From: Deltaproteobacteria bacterium
GTDB taxonomy: Bacteria > Myxococcota_A > Polyangia > HGW-17
Assembly (NCBI GenBank): GCA_016937155.1
Contig: JAFGWM010000006.1
Coordinates: 38,782-102,781 of the forward strand
Length of the DNA: 64,000 nt
Direction: 5' to 3'
The notes under the pieces are model-generated. The model had not been told where the DNA came from. It ran no database searches and was given only the letters and a program-made list of their open reading frames with translations. Of this stretch, positions 45,569 to 54,646 are shown one piece after another. Each line of letters opens with the position of its first letter. Positions within the stretch are counted from its first letter, which is position 1. Both the position numbers and the translations under genes were made by a program.

Positions 45569-47323
45569 TCATGCCATATTTACTGTGATTGTAAAAGTAC
45601 TTCCATTTCCAGGGCTGCTTTTTATTTTGACATTTCCACCGTGAAGAAGTGAGATGTGCTTGACAATTGCAAGTCCCAGGCCCGTTCCACCCAGTTTTCT
45701 GCTTCGGGCTTTATCAATTCTGTAAAATCGCTCGAATATTCGTTCATGATATTTTTCCTCAATTCCATCGCCCTGATCCGTCACCGATATTTCTACAGTT
45801 TTATCATTGATAACAGCCTCAATATTTATATCTTTTTCGCTGTACCTTATTGCGTTGCTTATGAGATTTGATATGGCTTGGACAAGAAGATTTCTGTGGG
45901 CCATTATCTGACAGACAGGAATTTCTCCGGTTTTTATTTCAATGCTTTTTTCAAGTGCCACTGCCTCACATAAATCTACGGCTTCCCTTACAACCTCTGT
46001 AAGCTCTTCTTTCTCCATTCTGGTTTTACTTTCTCCCTCCTCTATTCTGGATAGAGCAAGAAGATCTTCTATAATACTGGAAAGCCGGTTACTGGCAGAT
46101 AACGTTTTTGCAAGAAAACCTGCAGCTTTTTCATCCATATTGAAGTTATTCAGAACAGTTTCAGTGTATCCTCTTATACTGGTAAGTGGTGTTTTTAGCT
46201 CATGGCTTACATTTGCAACGAAGTTTCTTCTCATTTTTTCAAGTTTCTTGATTTTAGTGACATCTGAAAAAACCAGTACAATTCCAGTTAGTTCATCTTC
46301 AGAATTTTTCAGGCATCTTCCTCTTGCAATAAAATGGGAGAATGCATCTCCATATCCCTCTATTTCAGTTTCGGAATCCATTGTTGAAGCAAATATTTCT
46401 TCTATAAACTGGTGAATTGCGTGGTTCCTTATTACACTTCTAATGGGTTTTTCCAGATGATTCTTATTTAGAGAAAAATGTTTTGATGCACTATCATTAA
46501 AGCTCATTATTTTTTCATTGTGGTCTATGGCTATGACCATTTCAGACATACTGGAAAGAATGGTTTCCAATTCATTCCGGCGACTTATGGCTGTATGAAT
46601 TTTATCCCGGAGATCTTCGGCCATTTTATCGATGCTGTTTCTTAGAATTTCCAGTTCATAAATCCCTGAATTCTCCATTTCAAGATCAAGATAACCTGAA
46701 CTGAGACGTTCCACATCATCACTTAGATTTTTCAGTGGAACAGTAATTTTCAGTGAGACAACAGTTCCAATTATCCCCGCAAAAAAAAGAACTCCCAACC
46801 CGGTTAAAAAAATCCTCAGGTAAATTTTATTGATTTCCTTATTGATTTTATCAAGACTGACAGCACCACGGAGCACATACTTCTTTTGACCAATCAGGAC
46901 TTTACGTGCCATATAATACATATCCACTTTTTTAGTTGCGCTGTACCTCGTGGTTTTTCCCGTTCCCCTGAGAAAAGCCTCCTGTATTTCTTTCCTGTTG
47001 AAATGATTGTCCATCTGAGTGGCGCTATGGGTAGTATCACAGACAACAGTTCCAGTTGAATTTACAATAGTGTACCTAATATTTTCAGAATTCTTTTGAT
47101 GTGTTTTACAGAAATCTGAAAGATTTCCTTCATTACCTTTTTTCCCAAGTACTCTGAAAAGAGATTCTGCGATTTCCAGTCTTGAGGCCATTGAGTCCGA
47201 AAGACTGGATAAATAGCGTTTTTTCATGAATGTACTTATTACAACCCCCGATGAAATCGTTGCAATAACTGATATCATCAGCATTGAAGCCAGGACAAGC
47301 TGGAAATATTTTCTGTTGTGCAT
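45569..47323 (-). CDS. PhoR-like sensor histidine kinase
   Basis: 584 residues. N-terminal membrane helix, periplasmic sensor about 150 residues long, second helix (FLTGLGVLFFAGIIGTVVSL), HAMP, PAS (about 245-350), HisKA with the phospho-His in NFVANVSHELKTPLTSIRGY near residue 370, and a HATPase with NLISNAIRYS, DQGDGIEEKYHERIFERFYR and GGTGLGLAIVKH. The order is that of PhoR-type kinases. Downstream of the response regulator gene by 48 bp in a minus operon. Its end lies seven bases from the convergent activase gene. Confidence 0.93.
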   Translation of the reverse strand: MHNRKYFQLVLASMLMISVIATISSGVVISTFMKKRYLSSLSDSMASRLEIAESLFRVLGKKGNEGNLSDFCKTHQKNSENIRYTIVNSTGTVVCDTTHSATQMDNHFNRKEIQEAFLRGTGKTTRYSATKKVDMYYMARKVLIGQKKYVLRGAVSLDKINKEINKIYLRIFLTGLGVLFFAGIIGTVVSLKITVPLKNLSDDVERLSSGYLDLEMENSGIYELEILRNSIDKMAEDLRDKIHTAISRRNELETILSSMSEMVIAIDHNEKIMSFNDSASKHFSLNKNHLEKPIRSVIRNHAIHQFIEEIFASTMDSETEIEGYGDAFSHFIARGRCLKNSEDELTGIVLVFSDVTKIKKLEKMRRNFVANVSHELKTPLTSIRGYTETVLNNFNMDEKAAGFLAKTLSASNRLSSIIEDLLALSRIEEGESKTRMEKEELTEVVREAVDLCEAVALEKSIEIKTGEIPVCQIMAHRNLLVQAISNLISNAIRYSEKDINIEAVINDKTVEISVTDQGDGIEEKYHERIFERFYRIDKARSRKLGGTGLGLAIVKHISLLHGGNVKIKSSPGNGSTFTITVNMA

Positions 47324-47371
47324 AATCAGTTATCACCACCATTTATGAAAAAGCAGAAAGTTTAAGTGAGG

Positions 47372-48073
47372 TTATGTTCTGAAGGAATATCCAACTCCCC
47401 TGATAGTTCGTATGAGAGCACCGTGTGAACCAAGTTTTTTTCTCAAGGAAACTATCTGAACATCGACACTTCGATCAGTTACCGGATAATCATCTCCTTT
47501 TACTCCATCAATGATCTGAGCACGGGTAAATACTCTTCCGGGTTTTTTCCCCAGAAAAACCAGTATGTCAAACTCCGTTGCTGTAAGAGATTCAGCCTCC
47601 GATATACCCTCAACTCTTCTTTTGAAGAGATCAATTATAAGAGGTCCGGCAAAAATGAGATCCTCTTCATTTGATTCCACTGGGTTTATATCATCTCTGG
47701 AAAGCCTTCTTAAAAAAGCCCTTACTCTGGCTGTAAGCACAGTGATACTAAAAGGTTTTGTAATGTAGTCATCCGCCCCAAGCTCAAGACCCACAATTAC
47801 ATCAATATCTTCTGTTCTGGCAGTGACCATTATCACCGGAATATTTTTTGTGAGATCGCTTCCTCTGAGTTTTCTGAGAACCATGAGACCATCCATCCCC
47901 GGAAGCATTACATCAAGTAATATGAGGTTGGGTAAAACTGCGCTGGCAGTGATATATCCTTCTTCTCCTGTGGTGGCTGTTAAAACCTTGAAACCTTCTT
48001 TTTCAAGATTAAAAACAATAAGTTCTAAAATATCCTCATCATCTTCAATAACCAGTACTTTAAATTCATCCAT
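47372..48073 (-). CDS. PhoB/OmpR-family response regulator
   Basis: 233 residues. Receiver domain with acidic pocket EDDED, phospho-acceptor Asp near 54 (LILLDVMLPGMDGL), Thr in VTART and Lys in YITKPFS. C-terminal winged helix of the OmpR class (LTATEFDILVFLGKKPGRVF, then RSVDVQIVSLRKKLG and IRTIRGVGYSF). AGGAG stands before the ATG. Partner of the kinase encoded next. The PhoB identity is supported by the Pho-box-like site at 41293 but is not proven. Confidence 0.93.
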   Translation of the reverse strand: MDEFKVLVIEDDEDILELIVFNLEKEGFKVLTATTGEEGYITASAVLPNLILLDVMLPGMDGLMVLRKLRGSDLTKNIPVIMVTARTEDIDVIVGLELGADDYITKPFSITVLTARVRAFLRRLSRDDINPVESNEEDLIFAGPLIIDLFKRRVEGISEAESLTATEFDILVFLGKKPGRVFTRAQIIDGVKGDDYPVTDRSVDVQIVSLRKKLGSHGALIRTIRGVGYSFRT

Positions 48074-48151
48074 AGTTATTCTCCTGAATGAGTCTGTTTC
48101 TCATCATGGTGAATCTAGCCTGAAAAATGAATTATGTTTGCTAATTTTTCG

Positions 48152-48820
48152 TTAAAAAAGTCTGTATATCCCCGATGAAAAAAAATAGACTGCCAGTGCA
48201 AATCCCGAAGCAAATATCATATTTGTAACCAGTGAAGCAGTGAGAGTTCCAATACTGGAAAAAACTGAAGGTTGTCTAAATCGGAAATTTTCAGGATTAT
48301 CAGGGTGTATATAAACTATGACTCCAGAGCCAGGGGGATATTTTTTCAATGTTCTTTTATGCAGAAACATAATGTTATGTCTTGAATTACTTATGTTTCC
48401 TGTTGCCTTATATTTTTCTGAATCGAATGTGTAACTGATACTCATGGCAGGAGAATAAACCATTCCATTTTCTCCCATATATTCCTCCAGCCAGATATTT
48501 GTAATAACTGCCTCAATACTCTGGTAACCCCCACGGGATAGATTCTTTTTCAACTCAATTAATGAGGAATTGAGCCATGGAATAGAGAATATCCCGAATC
48601 CTCCACTCACCAGAAAAATAGCTGCGGCTGTTAATAAATTGTTCAGAGGACTTTTGTGTGAAGTCATGATCTCATAATAGGGTACCGGGAATGTGAATAA
48701 ATGAAAGAAGTGAATGAGGAGAAAAACAACAGCAGACTGAATGATACTGATAATAATGGTTTTTCTCCATTGAGAGGCTTTGTCATCAGATAACAGATCA
48801 TCATAATAAATTCGTCCCAT
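48152..48820 (-). CDS. DUF3592-like membrane protein
   Basis: 222 residues from the ATG at 48820 (GGAGG seven bases before; an upstream in-frame start at 48901 has none). Two N-terminal membrane helices (IIISIIQSAVVFLLIHFF; LTAAAIFLVSGGFGIFSI), a soluble beta domain with SISYTFDSEKYKATG and YPPGSGVIVYIHPDNPENFR, the DUF3592 pattern, and a C-terminal helix. First gene of the minus operon with the PhoB/PhoR-like pair, 78 bp upstream of the regulator. Function unknown. Confidence 0.75.
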   Translation of the reverse strand: MGRIYYDDLLSDDKASQWRKTIIISIIQSAVVFLLIHFFHLFTFPVPYYEIMTSHKSPLNNLLTAAAIFLVSGGFGIFSIPWLNSSLIELKKNLSRGGYQSIEAVITNIWLEEYMGENGMVYSPAMSISYTFDSEKYKATGNISNSRHNIMFLHKRTLKKYPPGSGVIVYIHPDNPENFRFRQPSVFSSIGTLTASLVTNMIFASGFALAVYFFSSGIYRLF

Positions 48821-49189
48821 ATAGAATCCTCCATTCAAATGGATCCTATCTGATAACAGAATTAAAAAAAATAGAAAACCACTGTAAAATTTATGGCTCA
48901 TTTTTTAGGAAGTGGTAATCAAAGATAAAAATTTTTAGAAGAATATGTTTTTTAAAACAGGAGATCTTGATTTGATTGAATTCTGTTATAGACTGTAGAC
49001 GTGTGGAAATTTATAATTGGCAGGTGGTATTTTTTCGGGCAGTTGAAAGAATATTTCTGTAAAAATGCTGGTAGGTGTTTTACCTAGTATGGTTGTTGAT
49101 AGTATGGTTTATATTGACAAAGGTTGTTTTAAATTTAGCGAAATCTGCTATAACTATTTAGAATATTTTACCTCCAAGGAAGGTTTATA
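48821..49189. other. Divergent intergenic region
   Basis: About 370 bp, very AT-rich, between the DUF3592-like gene and the MopE-like gene. The ribosome site AAGGAAGG lies just before 49190. A TTGACA at about 49116 lacks a -10 box at the right distance. No gene or palindrome seen. Confidence 0.5.
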
Positions 49190-52100
49190 ATGAAAAAATC
49201 CCTTTCATTGCTTATTTTTATGGTGATAGGTTTTGGCTCAATCTCTGCTTATGCGCAGGATATCTCCATTGAAAACTGTAAAGCACACGCGATTTTGAAT
49301 CCAAATACGGGCAAGGTTGATGTTGAATATACCGCCAGAGTGTGTTCTTCAGATCTCAGTTCATGGTCATCCACTCAGTTTACAGTGTGGTTTTATCCAA
49401 ATCTTTCATCAAGTCCTGGATATCCCGCCAATGCATCCCTTCCTCATCTTGTTAAAAATGAGTACTTTGATGGGTGGATTTGGTCCTGGTACTGGAATAA
49501 CGAGCAGTGTAAAGATGTAAAAACAACTGAGTATTCAGTAAGTTATCCTCAAGGTGTTTATAATCTCTGGTGTGTTGTTGATCCTACTGGCTCCCAGTTT
49601 TCAAACCCTCCGGATACAAAGGGCAATAATGTATATGGTGGGACACCGTGGAGGATAGGCCCGGATCTGTGGGTTGGATATTTCTGGTATGAAATTAAAG
49701 GTGCTGAGCTCAAATATAAATTCAAGGTTTGCAACAGTGGTACTCATAAGGCCACAAATTTCAGGGTGGGTCTCTATTTCAACCGTCCTACCGCTCCTGG
49801 TCCCGGTGAGTATTCTGATACATTCAAATCATTTTCAGAACTTGCTCCTCCCAGTTGTTACAGGCAGTATTACTGGGGAGGGTATGAGTGGCACTGTGAT
49901 CCAGTTTGCACTGAAGAGGATATGAATGGTGATGACCATCCGGATCCTATAGAAATTATCCGAAATCCAACCCCGAATAATTTTTATACAAGCTGGCTCA
50001 AGGCTGACTCCGGTGAGTTTGTGGAAGAAGCATCAGAAACCAATAATGCGAGCTGGCCGCTTTTCATTGACATGGCCAATCCGGATCTTGTTATCAAAGA
50101 GTTTACAGCTGAGGTTTCCAAGAATCCCCCCTACAGAGTCGACTACTATGTCAAGGTCTGTAATGAGGGAGCCGAAGACAGTGGAAAATACTGGATTGAT
50201 CTTTACTATCATCGAGAAAGAGATGATCCGCCGACGATGGGACAGCCTGGTGATGTTCACAAGGGTGAGCCCTCACTCACTTGGCAGACTAGTCCAACCG
50301 GTGTGAATTGTGTTACTCACACATTCAGCAGGTATGATACTGATGTTGGTGAATATCAGAGTTACGTTCAGGCGGATTCTGATGAATTTGTTGTTGATCC
50401 TGATCGAATAACAAATCAGGAAGGTCCTATTCTGGTGAATGTTCCGGGTGGATCACTTCCTCCGGGCTGTGTTGATGAAGACGGTGATGGTTTTGGAACC
50501 GGTAGTGACTGTGGTCTTGATATTGACTGTCAGGTGGGATGTGCAGGTGATCTTGAGTGCATAAATGACTGTCCCAGAGATGATTCCATGATTGACTGTG
50601 ATGATACTGATCCTGATACACATCCTGGAGCAGAGGAATTCTGCGATGACGATAAAGATCAGAACTGTAATGATACTGCAAACGATGGTTGTCCCGGTGT
50701 GGATTGCGTTGATGAAGATGGCGACGGTGTTCCATCAGGCCCGGATTGTTCTCCTGATGCAAATGACTGTGACGATTCAGATCCTGACAGAGCTCCGGGC
50801 AACTATGAAATCTGTGGAGATAACATAGATAACGACTGTGACGGCTATGCAGATGACTGCTGTCCCGGGACTGATTTCTGTGATGCGGACAATGACGGCG
50901 CATGCGTTGGTAATGACTGTCCTGGTCCTAGAGATCCTGACTGTGTTGAAGACTGCAATGGAAATCTTGACTGCATAAATGATTGTCCAGTTGCACGTGA
51001 TCCCGCATGTGTTGCCGGCTGCGATGGCGTACAGAGTTGTATTGATGACTGTCCTCCTTTCCTTGATCCTGTATGTGTAGAGGGTTGTGGTGGTGTACAG
51101 AGTTGTATTGACGCCTGTGGGCCTCCTCAGGATGGTGATGATAACAATCCTGAATGTGGATGGCTTGGTGGAGCTGAAATCTGTGGTGATCATCTTGATA
51201 ATGACTGCGATGGCCATGTGGATGACGGCTGCGGAACAACTTTCTGCACGGATGCTGATAATGACGGTTACGGTGTAGGTGTTGGATGTACCGGGCCGCA
51301 GGACTGTGATGATACAGATCCTTCCATAAGCCCTGCTGCTACCGAAAATTGTGGTGACGGTGTAGACGATAACTGTGATTATGTGCCCGATGGAATGTGT
51401 GATACCTGTGTTGACAACGATGGTGATGGATATTATTCAGGGAACGGCGATGACCCCAATTGTCTGGACCACCCAAAAGACTGTAATGATACTGATCCTC
51501 TAATCCATCCGTTTGGTATTGAAATTTGTGGTAACGATGTTGATGAAAACTGTAATCTTGCCACCAATGATACTCCATGTGTTGATCCTGCGGACTATGA
51601 GGAGTGTATGCTTCTGATGCCTGATGTTGACGCTGTGGAAAGCTGTCTTGAGGATCACAATACACTGGGTCCTCCTGATGGTGGATGTCTCAGTTATGAT
51701 ACTGCAACTGAACCTCCATGTCATGATGCAGCATGTGTAATGGCCTGCTATGAAGCATGCGGTGGAACTACCACCTGTACCACATTTGAATCCTGTGTTA
51801 ATTCCTGTCCGGAGTGGACTACAGACTGTTCTGATAATGATGATGACGGATGGCCTGGAGGAAATGACTGTATTCTTCCTGATTGTGACGATGCTGATAA
51901 TACAGTCAGCCCTGGAACAGTTGAAATCTGTGATGGAAAAGACAATGACTGCGACGGGACTATAGACGAATGGCCGGAAAATGGTGAAGCATGTAAGGAT
52001 GCAGCATGTCTGGCTCAGTGCACTGAAGGAGATACCCTCTGTTATGAAGGTTGTCCTGATGTTGACTGTATTGATCATGATGGTGATGGATGGGGCGTTG

Positions 52101-52510
52101 GTACAGATTGCGCTGATCAGGATCCGGATGATAATAATCCTTCAATATGGCCTGGGGCAAGGGAGATCTGTGGTGATGGCATAGATCAAAATGGTGATGG
52201 TGTCAGTGATGATGGTTGTATTTTATGTACAGACCATGATAAGGACGGTGCAGGAGTTGGTCCGGTATGTGCTCATTATGACTGTGATGATACCAATCCT
52301 GATATTTATCCCGGTGCAGAGGAAAAATGCGGTACAGTGGATACCAACTGCGATGGTAAGCTTCCTGTGGCAACAGTATGTCAGGATGAACTTAATGGTT
52401 GTGGATGTTCTCATCCCGGGAAAAACGGTACAGATTCCAGACATATTCCTCTTCTTGCTCTAATCCTCGGATTCGCAGGGATTATCTATAGAAGAAAATC
52501 CCGCAATTAA
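49190..52510 (+). CDS. CARDB / MopE-like Cys-rich surface protein with MYXO-CTERM-like tail
   Basis: 1106 residues. Signal peptide MKKSLSLLIFMVIGFGSISA. Three CARDB-type Ig-like domains (about 25-145, 165-290, 295-420; ADSGEFVEEASETNN is typical). Then about eight MopE-type putative metal-binding motifs, such as DCDDTDPDTHPGAEEFCDD, IDNDCDGYADDC and DNDCDGTIDEW, alternating with Cys-rich CxGxxxCxxxC stretches. MopE of Methylococcus binds copper; here binding is inferred. The end is GCGCSHPG, a membrane helix and YRRKSRN, the same sorting-signal plan as the giant protein at 10127. Outer surface location likely. Monocistronic, with ftsY 130 bp downstream. Confidence 0.85.
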   Translation: MKKSLSLLIFMVIGFGSISAYAQDISIENCKAHAILNPNTGKVDVEYTARVCSSDLSSWSSTQFTVWFYPNLSSSPGYPANASLPHLVKNEYFDGWIWSWYWNNEQCKDVKTTEYSVSYPQGVYNLWCVVDPTGSQFSNPPDTKGNNVYGGTPWRIGPDLWVGYFWYEIKGAELKYKFKVCNSGTHKATNFRVGLYFNRPTAPGPGEYSDTFKSFSELAPPSCYRQYYWGGYEWHCDPVCTEEDMNGDDHPDPIEIIRNPTPNNFYTSWLKADSGEFVEEASETNNASWPLFIDMANPDLVIKEFTAEVSKNPPYRVDYYVKVCNEGAEDSGKYWIDLYYHRERDDPPTMGQPGDVHKGEPSLTWQTSPTGVNCVTHTFSRYDTDVGEYQSYVQADSDEFVVDPDRITNQEGPILVNVPGGSLPPGCVDEDGDGFGTGSDCGLDIDCQVGCAGDLECINDCPRDDSMIDCDDTDPDTHPGAEEFCDDDKDQNCNDTANDGCPGVDCVDEDGDGVPSGPDCSPDANDCDDSDPDRAPGNYEICGDNIDNDCDGYADDCCPGTDFCDADNDGACVGNDCPGPRDPDCVEDCNGNLDCINDCPVARDPACVAGCDGVQSCIDDCPPFLDPVCVEGCGGVQSCIDACGPPQDGDDNNPECGWLGGAEICGDHLDNDCDGHVDDGCGTTFCTDADNDGYGVGVGCTGPQDCDDTDPSISPAATENCGDGVDDNCDYVPDGMCDTCVDNDGDGYYSGNGDDPNCLDHPKDCNDTDPLIHPFGIEICGNDVDENCNLATNDTPCVDPADYEECMLLMPDVDAVESCLEDHNTLGPPDGGCLSYDTATEPPCHDAACVMACYEACGGTTTCTTFESCVNSCPEWTTDCSDNDDDGWPGGNDCILPDCDDADNTVSPGTVEICDGKDNDCDGTIDEWPENGEACKDAACLAQCTEGDTLCYEGCPDVDCIDHDGDGWGVGTDCADQDPDDNNPSIWPGAREICGDGIDQNGDGVSDDGCILCTDHDKDGAGVGPVCAHYDCDDTNPDIYPGAEEKCGTVDTNCDGKLPVATVCQDELNGCGCSHPGKNGTDSRHIPLLALILGFAGIIYRRKSRN

Positions 52511-52642
52511 TACTCCGGTATGTTCCATCTTTTCAGACTTCAGAAAAATTAATTTACAAAAGCGTTATAATTTTCTATCTGATTGGTTGAATATTTACTG
52601 ATCCTTGTTTTGATAAAGGTTGAATTTTTTATTGAGGTTAAA

Positions 52643-53947
52643 ATGACTGAATTTCTGCCATTGATAATATTTGTGATAGTTCTCGCCGGTTTGGGTCTTT
52701 TAGGACTCAGATATTTGCAACTCAGTAGGAAAAAGCGTCTTTCCTCTGAAGATGAAGATAAGCAAATTGATTCTTCAGTACCATCTGCCAAAATACCTGA
52801 AAAAGTAAAGACACCTGCTATAGAGGAGAAGGAACCTGAGGAGGTTGAAGAGAAAAAAACCTCTGAAAAGATAACTGAAAAGGCCCTTAAGGCAATTCAG
52901 GGTGAATTCAAAAAGGAAACAGTAAAAGAAATCGGGAAACCTTCAGTTGAGCTTAATGTACAAAAAGCTGTAGAGGACGAAAAATCTGAGACCGAGCAGG
53001 AGATAGAGGAAACTGAGCCACCGAAGGTACCCTCAAAAACTCTGAAGGACGGATTGAAGAAGACCAGGGGTGGATTCATCACCAGAATAGGTGGCATTTT
53101 TTCCAAAAAGAAGGAAATCGATGAAGACCTTATGGATGAACTGGAGGAAATTCTTTTCACTGCAGATATTGGACCATCAACTGCAGAAAATCTTCTTTCT
53201 CACATTCGTGAAGCTCTCGATAAAAAAAGTCTTGGAGATCAGGATTCAGTCTGGAAGGCACTGAAAGAGAAATCGATTGAAATTCTTGATATACCAACTC
53301 ATAAATATGATTTTTCTGCTCACAAACCCTTCGTTTTTCTCGTTGTTGGAGTAAATGGTGTTGGAAAAACCACTTCAATAGGAAAACTTGCGTCCCGTTT
53401 CAAATCTGAAGGCAGAAAAGTAATGCTTGCAGCCGCTGATACTTTCCGTGCTGCGGCTATTGATCAACTTGAAGTGTGGGCAAAGGAACGAGCAATGTGT
53501 GAGATAGTCAAGGGTAAAGAGGGCGCCGACCCGTCAAGTGTTATTTTTGAAGCCATTAAAAAGGCTCAGGAAGATGATATTGATATCCTTATAGCAGATA
53601 CTGCAGGACGACTTCATACCCAGGTTAATTTAATGGATGAACTTGCTAAAGTGAAAAGAACATGTGAAAAGGCCATGCCTGGGGCACCACATGAGACTTT
53701 TCTTGTTCTTGATGCAACTAATGGTCAGAATGCCCTTCATCAGGCTGATATGTTTATGAAAGTCATGGATTTTTCAGGAATTGTCATTACTAAACTGGAT
53801 GGGACTGCAAAAGGTGGTGTAATTCTGGGAATCTGTGATAGGATGAAAGTTCCTGTAAAATATATTGGAATAGGTGAGCAGGTTGAAGATTTAAGGGATT
53901 TTCATGCAGATGAATTTGTGGATGCTCTCTATGAGAGGGAAGAATAA
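52643..53947 (+). CDS. ftsY: Signal recognition particle receptor FtsY
   Basis: 434 residues from the ATG at 52643 (GAGGTTAAA before it; an upstream in-frame start at 52583 is not preferred). SRP receptor GTPase that targets ribosomes to the translocon. It carries an N-terminal membrane helix ([19 protein letters not shown]), a 120-residue Glu/Lys-rich linker, then the NG domain: [15 protein letters not shown] (G1, near 235), [32 protein letters not shown] and [10 protein letters not shown]. Anchored FtsY occurs in several lineages; E. coli FtsY lacks the helix. First gene of a long plus-strand run. Confidence 0.97.
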   Translation: MTEFLPLIIFVIVLAGLGLLGLRYLQLSRKKRLSSEDEDKQIDSSVPSAKIPEKVKTPAIEEKEPEEVEEKKTSEKITEKALKAIQGEFKKETVKEIGKPSVELNVQKAVEDEKSETEQEIEETEPPKVPSKTLKDGLKKTRGGFITRIGGIFSKKKEIDEDLMDELEEILFTADIGPSTAENLLSHIREALDKKSLGDQDSVWKALKEKSIEILDIPTHKYDFSAHKPFVFLVVGVNGVGKTTSIGKLASRFKSEGRKVMLAAADTFRAAAIDQLEVWAKERAMCEIVKGKEGADPSSVIFEAIKKAQEDDIDILIADTAGRLHTQVNLMDELAKVKRTCEKAMPGAPHETFLVLDATNGQNALHQADMFMKVMDFSGIVITKLDGTAKGGVILGICDRMKVPVKYIGIGEQVEDLRDFHADEFVDALYEREE

Positions 53948-53962
53948 CTGAAGGAGATTCAA

Positions 53963-54625
53963 TTGGAACAGGCAAATCCTCAGACTCCAATGGATCAGGA
54001 AACTGAAGCCAAGTTAAAATTGAGCTATATGTGGCCTGGAATAGTTTTCATCATAGGTCTTGCCGTGAGTGTCTTTAACGGTACAAAACCCTTTGAAGAT
54101 TATTACAAGAAGAATATTTCATGGATACCTGTAAAGGCTCAGTTGCAGAAAGTACTTATTGTTACTGCTGACGGTGAAAAATCAATTGTGAGTAAACAGA
54201 CAAACTCTGTTTTCAGATTGAAACTGGTTTTTGTATATTCACCAAGAGACCTTTTTGGTACCAATGCTAATCTTCCGGATTTTCCGGCATGGCTTAAAAT
54301 CCCTGCAAAGGCGTTTATCTGGGAAAAAACTGAAGAAACCTGGACTACCTATATGAATGCAGCTAAAACTCAAAGGCATTATGCGAATCAAAGAGAGCAT
54401 TTGCTTTATATGAATCCAGAGTTTCCATCCAAGGCCAGATATCAATTCTGGGAAAATTATCTGTTTACAAAAATTGGGATTGGTATTTTTGCTATCGGTT
54501 TTGTGATGCTTATGTTTGTTATGGTTGTTAACGGTAGAGCTCAGAAAACATATATAACCGAGCAGGATGAGGCTAAAAAGATTCATGAGCGTCGTCTGGC
54601 AAGATTTAATAAAAAGAATCAATAA
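53963..54625 (+). CDS. Two-helix membrane protein, possibly DUF3592-related
   Basis: 220 residues from a TTG with AAGGAG at the right distance. Helix near residue 28 (YMWPGIVFIIGLAVSVF), a 130-residue extracytoplasmic domain beginning with beta strands (IPVKAQLQKVLIVTADGEKS), helix near 175-195 (IGIGIFAIGFVMLMFVMVVN) and a charged tail. The layout resembles DUF3592 proteins, as at 48152, but the similarity is weak. Fifteen bases after ftsY. Function unknown. Confidence 0.65.
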   Translation: MEQANPQTPMDQETEAKLKLSYMWPGIVFIIGLAVSVFNGTKPFEDYYKKNISWIPVKAQLQKVLIVTADGEKSIVSKQTNSVFRLKLVFVYSPRDLFGTNANLPDFPAWLKIPAKAFIWEKTEETWTTYMNAAKTQRHYANQREHLLYMNPEFPSKARYQFWENYLFTKIGIGIFAIGFVMLMFVMVVNGRAQKTYITEQDEAKKIHERRLARFNKKNQ

Positions 54626-54646
54626 AGCAAACGGACAGTAATTCTA

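Noticed and set aside
50427..52078. Several minus-strand frames rich in His, Ser or Ile
   Set aside because: Shadows of the Asp/Cys-rich MopE-like gene on the plus strand.
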